Source: Epiperipatus broadwayi (Eukaryota > Onychophora > Udeonychophora > Euonychophora > Peripatidae). Taken from it: a stretch of DNA of 64,000 nucleotides. The stretch is taken from positions 936,783-1,000,782 of the forward strand of contig JAQFVV010000316.1 in NCBI GenBank assembly GCA_028023455.1, written 5' to 3'. Positions 1-12,524 of the stretch are shown one piece after another (the first letter of the stretch is position 1; every line of letters begins with the position of its first letter). The notes under the pieces are model-generated. The model saw only the letters and a list, made by a program, of their open reading frames with translations, searched no databases and was not told the DNA's origin. Position numbers and translations under genes: made by a program.

Positions 1-3000
1 AATGACTAAGTCATGATTAAATTTCTTTCACTGACTGCAATATTCATCATCAATTTTCAATGTTTACTCCAGTCCAACCAACTCGTTATTTTTGAACTAT
101 ACAGATTTTAAAATCTCTTAACTTTTAAAATAAATGATAATGAGCTCAAGCTAAGTCATAAATATATTGCAACGTGTGGCAAATATCACTTCAGTTTCAG
201 CAGAAGCAGATTAAATACCATTTTATTTTTATCACAGGACCAATGATTTACCTTTTTAAGTAGTCTTAATAATGGTGTATTGATTAAGAGGTGAGATGAA
301 TTTGAATAGAGAAAAGCTGTTAGTACTTATATAATGTCTATATTATTTCAGATTCTTTTGATGGTGTATAAGAATAGTATAAAGATACCAGAAAAAATAA
401 TAGGTACTTAAGTAAAAATTTGCTAATAATATCTGTGTACCATTCTTTTTACTTTTTACTCTGTCAATTTGATGTAATTTAAAGGCATTTAAATTTGGAT
501 ATTTCTTAACTTTCGATATTATTAAGTTAAATCAATGTATTACCTTTTACCAAAGAGAAGCCTTTTCCAAAGGCACACACGCGCACACACACACATATAT
601 AAATATATTGAACTGGATTGACATCTGATTCAAGGGTTTTACTGCCAAAATTAAAAAGCTTTTAATTTCGTTAAGTTTCTAAAAAAAAAAAGATTTTAAT
701 TATTAAAAAGAATACGTGTATTAAAACACCTACTCGTTTATATTTAAAATAGATCGTTTTAATGTTTTAAAATTGTTTTTAAAATAAAATAGTTTTCTTA
801 TACCACTTGTTTTTACTTTTTCTTTAAATCAATTTGATTTAAAAACAAACTGGCTAGCTAATTACATTCCTGTTGCTTTTATTTTAACCATTGTAAACTC
901 ATTCTAAAAGCGGAGATTTGATTTGTGTTGTTGTTTTCATTTCAATAATCCCTGGGTAGAATTCTTAGATTAGATTGAGCTGGAGATTAATATTTGCCCT
1001 GCCTTAGGTATAGAATTCAACAACAAGGAAAGTTTCATGGGAAATGTAAGAGGTATAACTAGTCCCGCTACTTTGGAGTACTTACTTACTTATTCTTGAC
1101 TAAACCAGCTGTTTCCCAAGTGAAAATCAGAATTGTTTTTACGTACTTTGATTGCAGCCTGTTGAAATCCAGAGTTTTTGTAGCAGTACAGACATTAATT
1201 TCTTCAAATTCACAAATGTAAAATACTGTATGTGCTGTCATCATCAGAATGGCGTGCTAACTTAACAAAGCATGGATCCCTAACTTCCAAATCTGCTCCA
1301 GTAATGCCATAAACCTCTAGAAGAATCTGGAACCTCTTTACATCTAACTTGCCATTGTCAAAGAACCTGATAATGAACTAGAATAATAGTGTGCACTCTA
1401 CTTGAACAGTACATTACCGTAAGCTAAAATTTTCTTTTATTCTTCCCAGGGTAAATTTCTTTTAATTAAATCTCCACTCAATCTAATTATAAATCTGTAT
1501 TCCTAAGTAATATTTAGTCTTATACTTAATATTTATTATGTTTTCCTGTATTTTGTAGTGTGTCTTGGAATCTTAGTTTTAAGATTCCAAGTTTGCTTTC
1601 AATTTTGTTTATTGGAGAGTGACGTGTGAGTTTCTATATTTTTATGCCTAAAACTTTTATAAATGCTTTAGCAGTTGTGTATATTTTAAATGCTTACCTG
1701 TCATTATTTTAGTAGCTAATAATTAATTTTAAACACTGTGTTTGTGCTTTTGCAAACCTCCAAAAATCTTTTGGCTGGCGACTTTATTTTTCTAGTTTTC
1801 CGCAGATAGGGATTTCATTGCTTCATTTCTTATACCTCTGAGAGCAGAAGCTAGAATTGTTTTTTTCTTTGTAGTTTTATAAGTCACCAACAGGAAGATA
1901 ATATTTATCTCTTTGTAAATCACAGGTGAGAGAGACTTTCGCTACTAAAGTATTTAAAGCTTTAATATTTTTATACTCATGTGCACTATCCAATAGAATT
2001 ATTTTGGATTTACGTGTAGCTTTAAATTTATCAGAGTGTGTACTCAGAACTTGTTTCATAAATTTATTTTGTAATTATCATTATTTGTAATTCATTTTCT
2101 TTAATTGCTGGGGCAGACATAACTGGTTTTCTAATGATTTCTTGTCTCCTATTAAGACCTTTAATTATTATTAATTTTGGACAACCGTTTGGTTGGGGAT
2201 TCACCAGTTTTAATTGTTTGTTTTCCTTTCATTTTCAGTCATATTTTTTGATTGTTCTTGAGGTAAATCAATCACCTTTATTTTAAATGTAATAATAGGC
2301 AGCTTCTACTGACATATGACATTCAAGGTCCGACACATTTTTTTTTTGGGCCTCGGAAAGCTCGCCAGTACTGGTTTCATTGATTTATTTCAAGAACAAA
2401 TTGTTTAAATATCTGATTGGGAAAACCAATGTTTGAGTGAAACCTCTGCTGAATGAAATTTGCTTCCTCCCTTTATAATTCGTTATTGGAAGATCAGTCG
2501 GTCTGCCAGAGCTTTGCGTTTAGTCTTTCTGGTACACGCCTGAGCTAACCCTATTTATTGTGTCATAAACTGATACTTCACAAGTTATTTTCTCTTAAAT
2601 AAAACTTTTTAAATTTGTTTAAACTTAATTTGGCTGACGTTTGTCTTAGTGTTTTTGTTGCTCAATTGCCTAAACAATTTTAAGATCTCTTGTTTCTCCC
2701 TGAGTCTAGTCGGTGCAAACCATCATCATCATCCATTCTGATCACAGTAAATAAATTTTCCAGATACATAGTGATGTGGTGGCGCCCTCTGTATCAGAAT
2801 AGATTGAGTGTCTGGTATAATATATATATATACATATATATATATTGTAAGGGATGGAAAATCCACCCTTTCTTTTTTTGCTGTGCCAGTATAATTTAAA
2901 AAAATCTCTTTGATTTAGTTTTTACTTAAGGATTTAATTAATAAAACAGAAGAAGAAAGAAGTCAAAGCTTTATTTATCTATTCCACAATTCCTGGACAA

Positions 3001-3687
3001 AGACAACATCAGAAATGTTTGGCTAAGTACACTTTACTGTCCAGGGGCTTTTGAACCCTTTTGCCTGTCTTATTTCATTATTAAAGTTCAGTAAAATATG
3101 CAGCCTGAAATCAAATCTCCGTTTGCAAACAAACTTCAGAAAAATAGCTATCTACATATTTTTTTTCAACTTTAAATTTTTTTTTTAGCGATACTAAGTA
3201 ATAGTCAAGTTTAATTATTTCTATAATTGAATATAGAGAAAATGACAGGAATTAATCTCTCCAACAATGGAAAAATCTATAAATTCATTAATAATATGTA
3301 TAGATATTTTAAAGTTATTTGGATCTACTCTGGAATAGATAGAATAAAAGAAAAATGCTTAAAATAATTAGTGGACTGGGAAATGGAGAGACATTAAAAG
3401 AAATTAGATGGTAATTAAAATTTATCTTTTTGTTTTTTTGTTGTATACCTATTATTTTTTTTATAACATTTTAAAATATATCTTTATAAAAGTATATATA
3501 ATTGTGATATTTAAAACTAACCTATAAGTTTCTTTTTAAATGTTAAAATTTATTGATAATAATGAAAGTCAATTTTTAATATGTATATTTGTTTATTTAT
3601 TTATTTGTTTAAGAATTTTATATCTTAAATTGTGCGAATATATTATTAAATACTAAGGTAAAATAATGATGGTAGTAATATATATAT
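1..3687. other. AT-rich DNA without recognisable genes
   Basis: No open reading frame here resembles a known protein, and all frames are densely stopped. A CA/TA microsatellite lies at 577-606 and an imperfect TA tract at 2819-2846. Homopolymer A and T runs are common. The short open frame near 2690-2899 runs through the TA tract and is not credible as a gene. A TA tract at about 3679-3689 borders the next repeat array. I see nothing else that can be supported. Confidence 0.6.
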
Positions 3688-3791
3688 ATGTTCAAAAGAT
3701 GGCGCTATACCAAAACCGCCGAACAAGTGTAAGATTTGTTTTACATAAACGAAAAAAGAGTCAGAAATTAACTACCTCTTTCATTTGCTCA

Positions 3792-3838
3792 CCCCCAGAT
3801 CAGCTAATTTCAAGCTGGTTTGCTTTCCTCAGTGGGGG
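3792..3838 (-). ncRNA. Type I hammerhead ribozyme motif, family D unit 1
   Basis: Read on the minus strand: stem I CCCCCA/TGGGGG, core CTGAGGA (fits CUGANGA; plus-strand 3826-3832), stem II AAGC/GCTT with all Watson-Crick pairs, then GAAA. The stem III palindrome is damaged in this copy (ATCAGCTAAT instead of ATCAGCTGAT). The cleavage-site pair TC follows. Confidence 0.7.
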
Positions 3839-4209
3839 ATAGAGTATAGAAACTAGATCTAAAACACTGACTCTCAAGTGTTTATGCAAAACGTTTCTAT
3901 CAGATTGCAAGCGTGAATTTTTCAGACCGGTAAAGTCTTCAAACTCAGCCTAGCAAGCCAGATATTTATATGGGTCTGATCTCAGTTCAGAATCACCATA
4001 TAATCAAAGTCTCTGCAATATATATCATTGCAAGAAAACTTTAAAGGTACATTTATGAAAAAACAAAAACAAGTTAATCACGTAACCTGCTATCACTTGT
4101 TATTTATGTTCAAAAGATGGCGCTATACCAAAACCGCCGAACAAGTGTAAGATTTGTTTTACATAAACGAAAAAAGAGTCAGAAATTAACTACCTCTTTC
4201 ATTTGCTCA

Positions 4210-4256
4210 CCCCCAGATCAGCTGATTTCAAGCTGGTTTGCTCTCCTCAGTGGGGG
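4210..4256 (-). ncRNA. Type I hammerhead ribozyme motif, family D unit 2
   Basis: Minus strand: CCCCCA/TGGGGG stem I, core CTGAGGA, stem II GAGC/GCTT (one G-U pair), GAAA, and the ten-base palindrome ATCAGCTGAT followed by C as residue 17. All conserved core residues are present, and position 7 is free in the HHR consensus. Confidence 0.8.
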
Positions 4257-4628
4257 ATAGAGTATAGAAACTAGATCTAAAACACTGACTCTCAAGTGTT
4301 TATGCAAAATGTTTCTATCAGATTGCAAGCGTGAATTTTTCAGACCGGTAAAGTCTTCAAACTCAGCCTAGCAAGCCAGATATTTATATGGGTCTGATCT
4401 CAGTTCAGAATCACCATATAATCAAAGTCTCTGCAATATATATCATTGCAAGAAAACTTTAAAGGTACATTTATGAAAAAAACAAAAACAAGTTAATCAC
4501 GTAACCTGCTATCACTTGTTATTTATGTTCAAAAGATGGCGCTATACCAAAACCGCCGAACAAGTGTAAGATTTGTTTTACATAAACGAAAAAAGAGTCA
4601 GAAATTAACTACCTCTTTCATTTGCTCA

Positions 4629-4675
4629 CCCCCAGATCAGCTGATTTCAAGCTGGTTTGCTCTCCTCAGTGGGGG
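4629..4675 (-). ncRNA. Type I hammerhead ribozyme motif, family D unit 3
   Basis: Same as unit 2 on the minus strand: core CTGAGGA, stem II GAGC/GCTT, GAAA, palindromic stem III ATCAGCTGAT, cleavage C, stem I of six pairs. The conserved core is intact. Confidence 0.8.
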
Positions 4676-5045
4676 ATAGAGTATAGAAACTAGATCTAAA
4701 ACACTGACTCTCAAGTGTTTATGCAAAACGTTTTATCAGATTGCAAGCGTGAATTTTTCAGACCGGTAAAGTCTTCAAACTCAGCCTAGCAAGCCAGATA
4801 TTTATATGGGTCTGATCTCAGTTCAGAATCACCATATAATCAAAGTCTCTGCAATATATATCATTGCAAGAAAATTTTAAAGGTACATTTATGAAAAAAC
4901 AAAAACAAGTTAATCACGTAACCTGCTATCACTTGTTATTTATGTTCAAAAGATGGCGCTATACCAAAACCGCCGAACAAGTGTAAGATTTGTTTTACAT
5001 AAATGAAAAAAGAGTCAGAAATTAACTACCTCTTTCATTTGCTCA

Positions 5046-5092
5046 CCCCCAGATCAGCTGATTTCAAGTTGGTTTGCTCTCCTCAGTGGGGG
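5046..5092 (-). ncRNA. Type I hammerhead ribozyme motif, family D unit 4
   Basis: Minus strand, in the truncated fourth unit. Core CTGAGGA, GAAA and palindrome are intact, but the 3' side of stem II is ACTT instead of GCTT, which breaks one pair. The unit ends just past stem I, at the inversion junction. Confidence 0.65.
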
Positions 5093-5387
5093 ATAGAGTA
5101 TAGCGCCATCTTTTGAACATAAATAACAAGTGATAGCAGGTTATGTGATTAACTTGTTTTTGTTTTTTCATAAATGTACCTTTAAAGTTTTCTTGCAATG
5201 ATATATATTGCAGAGACTTTGATTATATGGTGATTCTGAACTGAGATCAGACCCATATAAATATCTGGCTTGCTAGGCTGAGTTTGAAGACTTTACCGGT
5301 CTGAAAAATTCACGCTTGCAATCTGATAGAAACGTTTTGCATAAACACTTGAGAGTCAGTGTTTTAGATCTAGTTTCTATACTCTAT

Positions 5388-5436
5388 CCCCCACTGAGGA
5401 GAGCAAACCAGCTTGAAATCAGCTGATCTGGGGGGT
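5388..5436 (+). ncRNA. Type I hammerhead ribozyme motif, family D inverted unit
   Basis: Stem I CCCCCA (5388-5393) pairs with TGGGGG from 5429. Core CTGAGGA 5394-5400; stem II GAGC 5401-5404 with GCTT 5411-5414 around a six-base loop; GAAA 5415-5418; palindrome ATCAGCTGAT 5418-5427; predicted cleavage after C5428. The palindrome cannot fold on itself without a loop, so a dimer fold is expected. Confidence 0.8.
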
Positions 5437-5600
5437 GAGCAAATGAAAGAGGTAGTTAATTTCTGACTCTTTTTTCGTTTATGTAAAACAAATCTTACAC
5501 TTGTTCGGCGGTTTTGGTATAGCACCATCTTTTGAACATAAATAACAAGTGATAGCAGGTTACGTGATTAACTTGTTTTTGTTTTTTTCATATATATATA

Positions 5601-5624
5601 TACACCTTTACCCTGCTTAGTGAT
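5601..5624 (+). repeat. Left terminal inverted repeat
   Basis: It begins TACACCTTTACCC and pairs with 9486-9509 on the other strand, with two mismatches at positions 14-15. Confidence 0.6.
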
Positions 5625-8600
5625 GGCAATTGGTTCTCCAAAACTCATCGTTAAGCAAGAATATTGTATACTGTACCGGTCGGTTTACCACCACCCCGCA
5701 TGTCAAATCGTATTCAAACTCAGGCGGTTCAAAACTGAATTCAAACCCAACTCAACAGCTCAGATAGCAGAAATCGACGGCGCAGTGCCATGCGCCAAGA
5801 ACTAGTTCAACGGTTGGTGAGGACTAGAGACCCTTGCACTGACACGAATATCTAATAATTAATTACTTTGAATACTTTTTAAATCAAATCATATGTATGT
5901 TCGGGTTGCCAATACAGATAGCAGGTATGAACATTTAAATAATTATAAAAAGAATGATGAACTAAGAAACCAAGTATGTTAGAAATATTTAATAATAATA
6001 ATAATTTGTTTTGTTCAATAAAATATAGATTGCATTAGTTACCTCTAGTCTTTAAAAGAATTTATAAATATAATAAGAGTGGCGGTCCTTATCATATGCC
6101 AACAAGTATTACACAACATGGGATTCTATGTCTATGCCCCCAACGAGAAATGTAAAGGCAGATAAAGGTATTCATTAAGAACGGAAATGATTGTTCTAAT
6201 TTTATTACGGTGGAATGTGAGATTTATTTTCACATTCGGAAATCTATTCATGAAGAGCAAAACGTATTTTAAGGCATAACTTTAATCTTGATTTGAAAAC
6301 TGATTTAAACTAAATATATTTGAGAATTGGTTCGACTTTAATTTAAATCACTTCATCACGAATTACGAGCACGGAGCGGGTTTTACCGGAACAAAGATGC
6401 AATGGTACTGACGAATTACAAGGCAGAGAGTAAAATTGAAAGATGATCGCTAGTCGATGATCGAAGTCCTATGGCGGCTTGCATTTGGCAAGTCTTACGC
6501 CCTTTGACTAATGAATCGGAAAGGAAGTACTTTCTTCCTCGAGAAATTTAAATAAGAGAATATGATCACCGACCAGCCTAAAGGAGCGGAAGATGGCCCT
6601 ACGTCAGCAACGTTTGATGATGATGACTTGATAGTCATCGTTGAAAAATAAAACCCATGTAGAATGCTCTTCGTGATGACTTGACCAATTAATTAAAGTC
6701 AAACGAGCTTTTATCGAACTATTTTAAAACATTTATAAACTATATTAATTATGTCCTAATATCGTGCCCTTCCTGAATATTGATATAAAATAACAAAAGC
6801 GGAATTAAAATACATTTAACCCTTTATCGACCCTTTTTGCAATAAAGACCTTTAAGATTATATTTGCATAAATAAATATTAGTGGAACAAGAAAATCATT
6901 TAACATTATTTGAATACATATATATATACTTATAACGTAGATAGGAGCTGGGGACATAGGTGAAACATTGAGCTAATAATTTATTAATAGCTAAAGGTAA
7001 GAAAAAAAATAGTAAACATGTAATATTTTCCTTTGACTCGATGACTAATAGAACTTATAAATTTAGCTCTAATGGGCGAGAATTATTATTTGAAATTAAT
7101 GTTATATTATTTGCGTGAGGCAAATGGAATCAAAGGGCTCATCGAGTCGAAAGATTATTGGCATATAATTTTTAAATACGACATTAATAAAGCACACTAA
7201 CATATATATATTAAACGAACCGCCAGGTAAGAAAAGAAAAAGTTTAAAGACTAGAGATCTAAAGAATTACGCTATAGATTTTCAGTAGCATTTTATAACT
7301 AAAAGGTGTTACAAAGATTTACATTAAAGAATAAAAGAGCTCTTAAAAAGAAGGAGTATAAAATAAAGTTCGAACTGGCCAGAAAGTTTAACGTTCATAT
7401 TACCCTTCCGTGCTTGTCCTTAAGTTACTCCTCCAAGTTGTTGAAACGTAGGCATCATTGGTTAACTACTGGAGTAGTATTTTAGTAGCTTTCATTATTT
7501 TAGCAGAATGATCGATCCGGAAAACGGTTCAGCAGCTCCAGTGAAGATTCCTCGGGACTTTAGGAACCGTAGCCAGATCCCTGATGTTCTAGCCCTCTAT
7601 CATGATGAAATACAATTTTTATACACACAGAGTTCACTGCACTACTCTACAACCAAAACTAGTCTTTTCTTTACTTTTCAGGGCTATATATCTACTGTTC
7701 ACTGATGCCTCCGGCTAGCGCTCATTTTATTATCAATCTGGTTTTTTTTTTTATAATTAGTTGTTTTCAGAAACATTCCTTCGATAAGGCTTTCAAACTA
7801 ATTTTTGAATTCCTTTCCTAATTAGAAAATGAATTCTTAAAGTCTGAAATGATTTTAATTAAAAATTGAATTCTTATCTTTTTTTTTATTAATAAAACTT
7901 TACTGTTGTTTTTGAGAATTTGAAAGCCTTTGGAAGGAATGTAGCTTTTAATCGCAAAACTTTACAAATTATTTAAAAGTAAAAAAAAAACAAGTATTCC
8001 CGACGCAATGAAACTTTCGAACAATTATATACATTTAATATTTACAAATATATATACGCACAATCCACGCAATTTAATATATATAAATTCATGAATATTT
8101 TATCATGAATTTATTTAGAGAATTGATCAAATTTAAACTAAACTAATTAATTTTACTACGTATTTGAAACAAGTTATTCATTATGGAAATTAGCGTGGAC
8201 TGAACATATAAAGCCCCATTGCATCGGAAATTTAAGGTTAGTATTAGGGTAAATAACATGAAGCTAGGATCGAACTCAGATCCGACTGCTTCAATACAGA
8301 ATAAGTATTTATAATGGGGGTCTATGGAAAAAAAAATGGTCAGTTCCAGTCGATGTAAAATATCCACATTGGTTTCCAAGCTCAAAGATTTTCTTGATTT
8401 TTTTCATGGCAATGATGACTAAATACGGTATCTAAAAAAAAAGTTTTATATCACTAGGAAAAAAAAAATCATATTTTCACTGTTTAAAAAGTACAGTACA
8501 ACAAAAAGAAAGAGAAACTAAATTTGAATTTAAGAGTTTATATATTCTTCCACTGAAGTTTTTCATCGTAATAAAAAAAAAATCCATGCTGAAGTGCATT

Positions 8601-9485
8601 TTTTAAAAATTTGTATTACAGTACATATTACTGTACATTTATGTTTATTACTTATGTGAAATTATTCAAATTAAAAAACAATGTTTAATTATAAATTATT
8701 TAATTGAACATAAAGACTTATTACTGTACTCCAGAGTAACAAAAGGTTTAATGCGTATCGAAAATCAGTCAACTTTAAGAAAAAAAATCAACTTATTTTA
8801 AAAGAAAAAAAATCTAACTTTTCTAATTTTTTAAAACTTGCAGTTTATTTTTCTTACTGTATAATTTTAGTAATGTAATAGTGCCCCCTCCCCTGTTCAT
8901 GTAGAAATATTATTTATTAAGACTTATTTTAAATGCAATCTTTTTTTTTTTTTTTAATGTTTTTCTTTTGAACACACACACACACAATTTAATATTAGTA
9001 TTTAGTGTTTTCCTGAAAGTTTGTGATGATGGTATTTTAGTTGTACTGTTTTCATCATCTAATATAAGTGTTGAATGTCTAGAAAAATTAAACTTTATTT
9101 AAATAATCCAAGTACTGTACATTATATTTAAATAAAGATTAATTTTTCTAAAGACATTTAACACTTATATGTATACAGTATTATAGATTCAGTAATTACA
9201 TATATTTTAAGTTTATGCATTCTGTATTCAAAATACTGATTGCAGCATTAACATTGTGTTTTATAAATAAAATATTGTATGTGCTATACAATTACAGTAA
9301 TGTACTTTTACTTTTGGGTAAAATAAATTTAAAATATCTATTCTCTGATGTCATCAGTGATGCAACATTCAAGATGGCTGCCAAATTTTTTTTTCCTGAT
9401 CGTTATAGTGAATAATTGATTGTAAATCGAAGTAGTGGGTATAAATTGATGATGATCGCTATTGTGAAATATCATTAAGTAGCCA

Positions 9486-9509
9486 ATCACTAAGTGGGGT
9501 AAAGGTGTA
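9486..9509 (-). repeat. Right terminal inverted repeat
   Basis: Reverse complement of 5601-5624 with two mismatches. A TA-rich tract follows directly. Confidence 0.6.
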
Positions 9510-10330
9510 TATATTTGATATAGTATTTGATTCGCATTTTACATACATATATATTAAATAATAAATGTCATGTATCAATAAATGACACATAATTGCATAG
9601 GAGTTGTATATAAATTTTATAGAATCATATTTACAAATTATATCATTATTTAATAATTATTTTAACTCTTCAACTATTTTAATTGTATTACTATTAGATG
9701 TATTTTGAAAGGATTGGGTCAATTTACAGTGTTAAATATTGAAGTTATATATTAATATCTCCACATTTGTATTTAGAAGTTGTCTTGTTATATATATATA
9801 TATATATATATATCCGATCTTATAAACAAAACATATATATATATATATATATGTTTTGTTTATACATAAGAGCTGAGCTGATATGATATTTTTATATATA
9901 TTGTGCTAGGTTTAATAAATCCTAAGTTAATAAAGTTATGGAATAAATGTTGAACTTTTCAGGCTAGGATATAAGCCTTATATTAATAAAAAAGCCCAAG
10001 TAGTTGATGTTCCTAATAAAAGATGTGGTTTAAAATAAAGTAAAAAAATCCTTATAGCATAGTGGGAAGGAGCTCTTGATATTGTCTTCTGTATCATTCT
10101 GTTTGTTGATCAAACTTCAAAGAAATACATCTATAACCTAAATTATTAATTTAACAAGAGATCATCAATTTATTTATTTATTGGTTTATTGATTTAATTT
10201 CACAACAGTTTTATACAATTCCTATGTAAAATATAAACTGCAAGTTATGTTTATTATCGGTCAAACTTTTATTTGATTTATATTTTTAAAAAATTGAGCA
10301 TTTGAAAAACAGAACAGTTTTTATGTTTTC

Positions 10331-10365
<35 letters not shown>
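9510..10365. other. AT-rich DNA with TA tracts and a palindrome
   Basis: No gene is seen. 9789-9812 is a TA tract. 9821-9864 is a perfect palindrome with 14-base arms (ending AACAT/ATGTT) around a TA tract. 10330-10365 is a CA tract followed by a TA tract that leads into the next repeat. Confidence 0.6.
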
Positions 10366-12524
10366 TGTAATGGGCACATATGACGTTACATTGTTTTTTT
10401 ATTAGTAAACATAAAAAAAATAAAAGTTCGCAAATAAAACTTCTTTTTTAAGAATTAAAAATTGAAAATTAAAATTCTATACTAAACTCATATACATATT
10501 TAAATCGCACAGATGACAAATTAAAAAAAAAGAAACTTTATTAAAAAAAGAAAAAAGTATTTTAAAACTAAATTATCTGTAAAGATTTAAAGATAAAAAT
10601 ATATCATAAGTTTGTACAAAACAAATTAATTAATATTATTGAAAAAGTGAAAATAATTATTTTAATTAGTCAATGTAAACTAGCCTTGGGCATTTAAATG
10701 TATAAGCAATGGTCAGATAGGAGAGAAAAACAATGGAATCGGACCTCAGCGAAAGGACCATCACATCGATGACATAATGTCAATTGGATCCTTAAAATTA
10801 ATATAAAAGGAAAAGTTTGGAAATGATTGAGTTAGTTATTATTAAGACTTGACAGATATGTTTTAGTGTGGAGTGAAGGAGAAGGGATTGAAAAGACGCA
10901 CTCTTCAATCCCTTCAATCTCGTTAAAAAAATGAAAGAGAAATGACATCATTTTCCTAGATTGAGGACCATAGAACATCGAGGGAATTAATGCTGGCTCC
11001 AGATGGCAAGCAACTGCAAGAAATTAGAAACTACAGACTTGTTAAAACCATAAGAACTTTATAAAATCTTATGAACTTAAATGAATATTAATTTGGAAAC
11101 ACTAAGAACTTTAAAATATAAACTTTCTCATTATTTAATTTATAAGAAATAGAATCCTATCTGACCAACTTAATTTATTAATTAGTTATAATTTTATTTG
11201 ATGCATTTCTTTTTTGTAAAATCATTTCCATTTATTATTTTTTTGTTCTTTTAAGTTTTTATTATGATTTTTGTTTTTCGATAAATTAAACTATATAAAT
11301 ATTAAACTTAAGTCGGGCGTGAATGGCTATATAGATTTGTAAAGTTATATTAGGGGAGGTAATCTTAGGTTATTTGTTCTGTAGTTTAATTGGGTCAATG
11401 GATTGGATATATTGGTGTAATTAGTAGATATAGTACGAGATTCGCTACGGGCAGAATCGCTATTATACACCGCACACACTTGTTTTGCCTATGGGAGGAA
11501 TTATAAAACAGAGACCACAGTTTTTTCCTATGGAGTTTTTTATTATTATTGCTCTTATCGTTTGATAGATGTAGTATTCCTATCTGTTGAAAGGCAATTT
11601 CTTCTCTTACCTATTTATGTTGTTGTAGTCATATTACATTGAATACGTCGATATATCAGATGGATTGAATTTGGTTTGACTATGAACTTTTGGCCTAAGG
11701 TTAAACAAGGATAGAATATTTTCTTTTCAAATGCAAATTTATGTAGTCTATTCATACTCAACACTCTAAATAAAAATGCATTAAATTTAAGTTGGGTATA
11801 GATGCTGGCATGGATTCATTAACGGTTAATTATGTTTTTGGTTTTCATATTTGGTCAAAATATACTAGACATTCGGTAAATACTGATACCTTACAGTGAG
11901 TATCTAAGATGTATTTATGTCAGATGTCTTTTAAGTTATTGGTATCTTGCGGCATCTTATGATGAATGCTATTGGGTTTCTTATAAATTCCCCTCTGCAT
12001 TTCCATCAATGACTTTATATTTTGATTGTTTATGTTTACTTTGTAATGTTTTTAACCGTGTAATCTATGTAATCGATCTATACTCAACATTTATAAAACA
12101 AACTTTTATAAATCCATCTGTGCAAACTTATAATAGCATAAAAATTAAAATGTAAATTTATAAAAATTAAAATGTAAATTAAAATCAAAGTTAAAAATGT
12201 AAGTTAAATTTTAAAATGTAAACTGATATTAAAATAATTTTAAATATATATGTGTGTAAATAAATGTTTGTGTGTATAATTACTGGCAGTGGTTTATTTT
12301 ATTCTTTTTTAAAAATTATTCTTAGATAAGAATTTATAAAATATAAATCTCTGCTGTTTCACTGAGCTAGTGACAATGGGCTAACGACCGGAATCAACCA
12401 ATATAAATTTTTTTTTTGAACTTATGTATCTGCCTACTTTATAAATTTTTCTAGGTTCAAATGCCTAGATGGCGCCCTTGTAGTGCAGATTACATTAAGA
12501 CTTTATCCGGATCATTATAATATA
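10366..12524 (+). mobile_element. Family E repeat, copy 1
   Basis: A 2.16-kb unit begins TTGTAATGGGCAC after a TA tract and ends at CATTATAATA before another TA tract. Three other full copies are present in the window. Shared landmarks in order: TTCGCAAATAAA near 10428, GCACAGATG near 10509, a CAGATAGGAGAGAAAA block at 10715, a TATA-like TATAAAAGG at about 10803, a 12-bp hairpin at 10881-10915, and the closing block around CTAGGTTCAAATGCC near 12452. The ends give a short imperfect inverted repeat (ATTGTAATG / CATTATAAT). No coding frame is shared between copies. It could be a non-autonomous DNA transposon or a solo LTR; the class is unresolved. Confidence 0.7.
10881..10915 (+). ncRNA. Conserved hairpin in family E, copy 1
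   Basis: GAAGGGATTGAA pairs perfectly with TTCAATCCCTTC (12 bp) around an 11-base loop containing GACGCAC. It lies about 75 bases after a TATA-like box. The hairpin is kept in all four copies of the family, although in copy 3 the stem sequence is entirely different. Confidence 0.55.

Larger units (their letters stand above)
3688..5588. repeat. Family D: HHR-bearing tandem array with an inverted last unit
   Basis: Near-identical units begin at 3688, 4106, 4525 and 4942, giving a period of 417-419 bp. The fourth is cut at about 5100 and joins directly to an inverted copy, 5101 to about 5517, followed by a partial inverted start (to 5588). Units differ by only a few substitutions, so the array is young or homogenised. 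Both outer edges abut TA tracts. Each unit has one type I hammerhead motif: on the minus strand in the direct units, on the plus strand in the inverted one. Cleavage at successive sites would release RNA monomers of about 418 nt. Tandem units of a few hundred bases with HHRs are the known layout of metazoan retrozymes; that identity is inferred. No coding frame is present. Confidence 0.85.
5601..9509. mobile_element. Putative DNA transposon (3.9 kb) with 24-bp terminal inverted repeats
   Basis: The sequence starting TACACCTTTACCC at 5601-5624 recurs inverted at 9486-9509 with 22 of 24 matches. Both ends abut TA-rich DNA, so the target duplication may be TA or longer but cannot be resolved. 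No transposase is readable. Two short exon-like stretches are less AT-rich than their surroundings: about 6549-6650, with an acidic frame ending in a DDDD run, and 7508-7705, a 65-codon frame beginning MIDPENGSAAPVK. I do not recognise either. Much of 7720-9400 is AT-rich with long A and T runs and a CA tract near 8974. The element could be a degenerate autonomous copy or a large non-autonomous one; the superfamily is unknown. Confidence 0.5.

Noticed and set aside
3688-5100. Regular repeat considered as a CRISPR array
   Set aside because: Units are about 418 bp and identical throughout, with no spacer structure, in a eukaryotic context.
7508-7705. 65-codon frame as a host exon
   Set aside because: Its start is less AT-rich, but there is no recognisable domain, splice evidence or homologue I can name; kept only as a note within the transposon-like unit.
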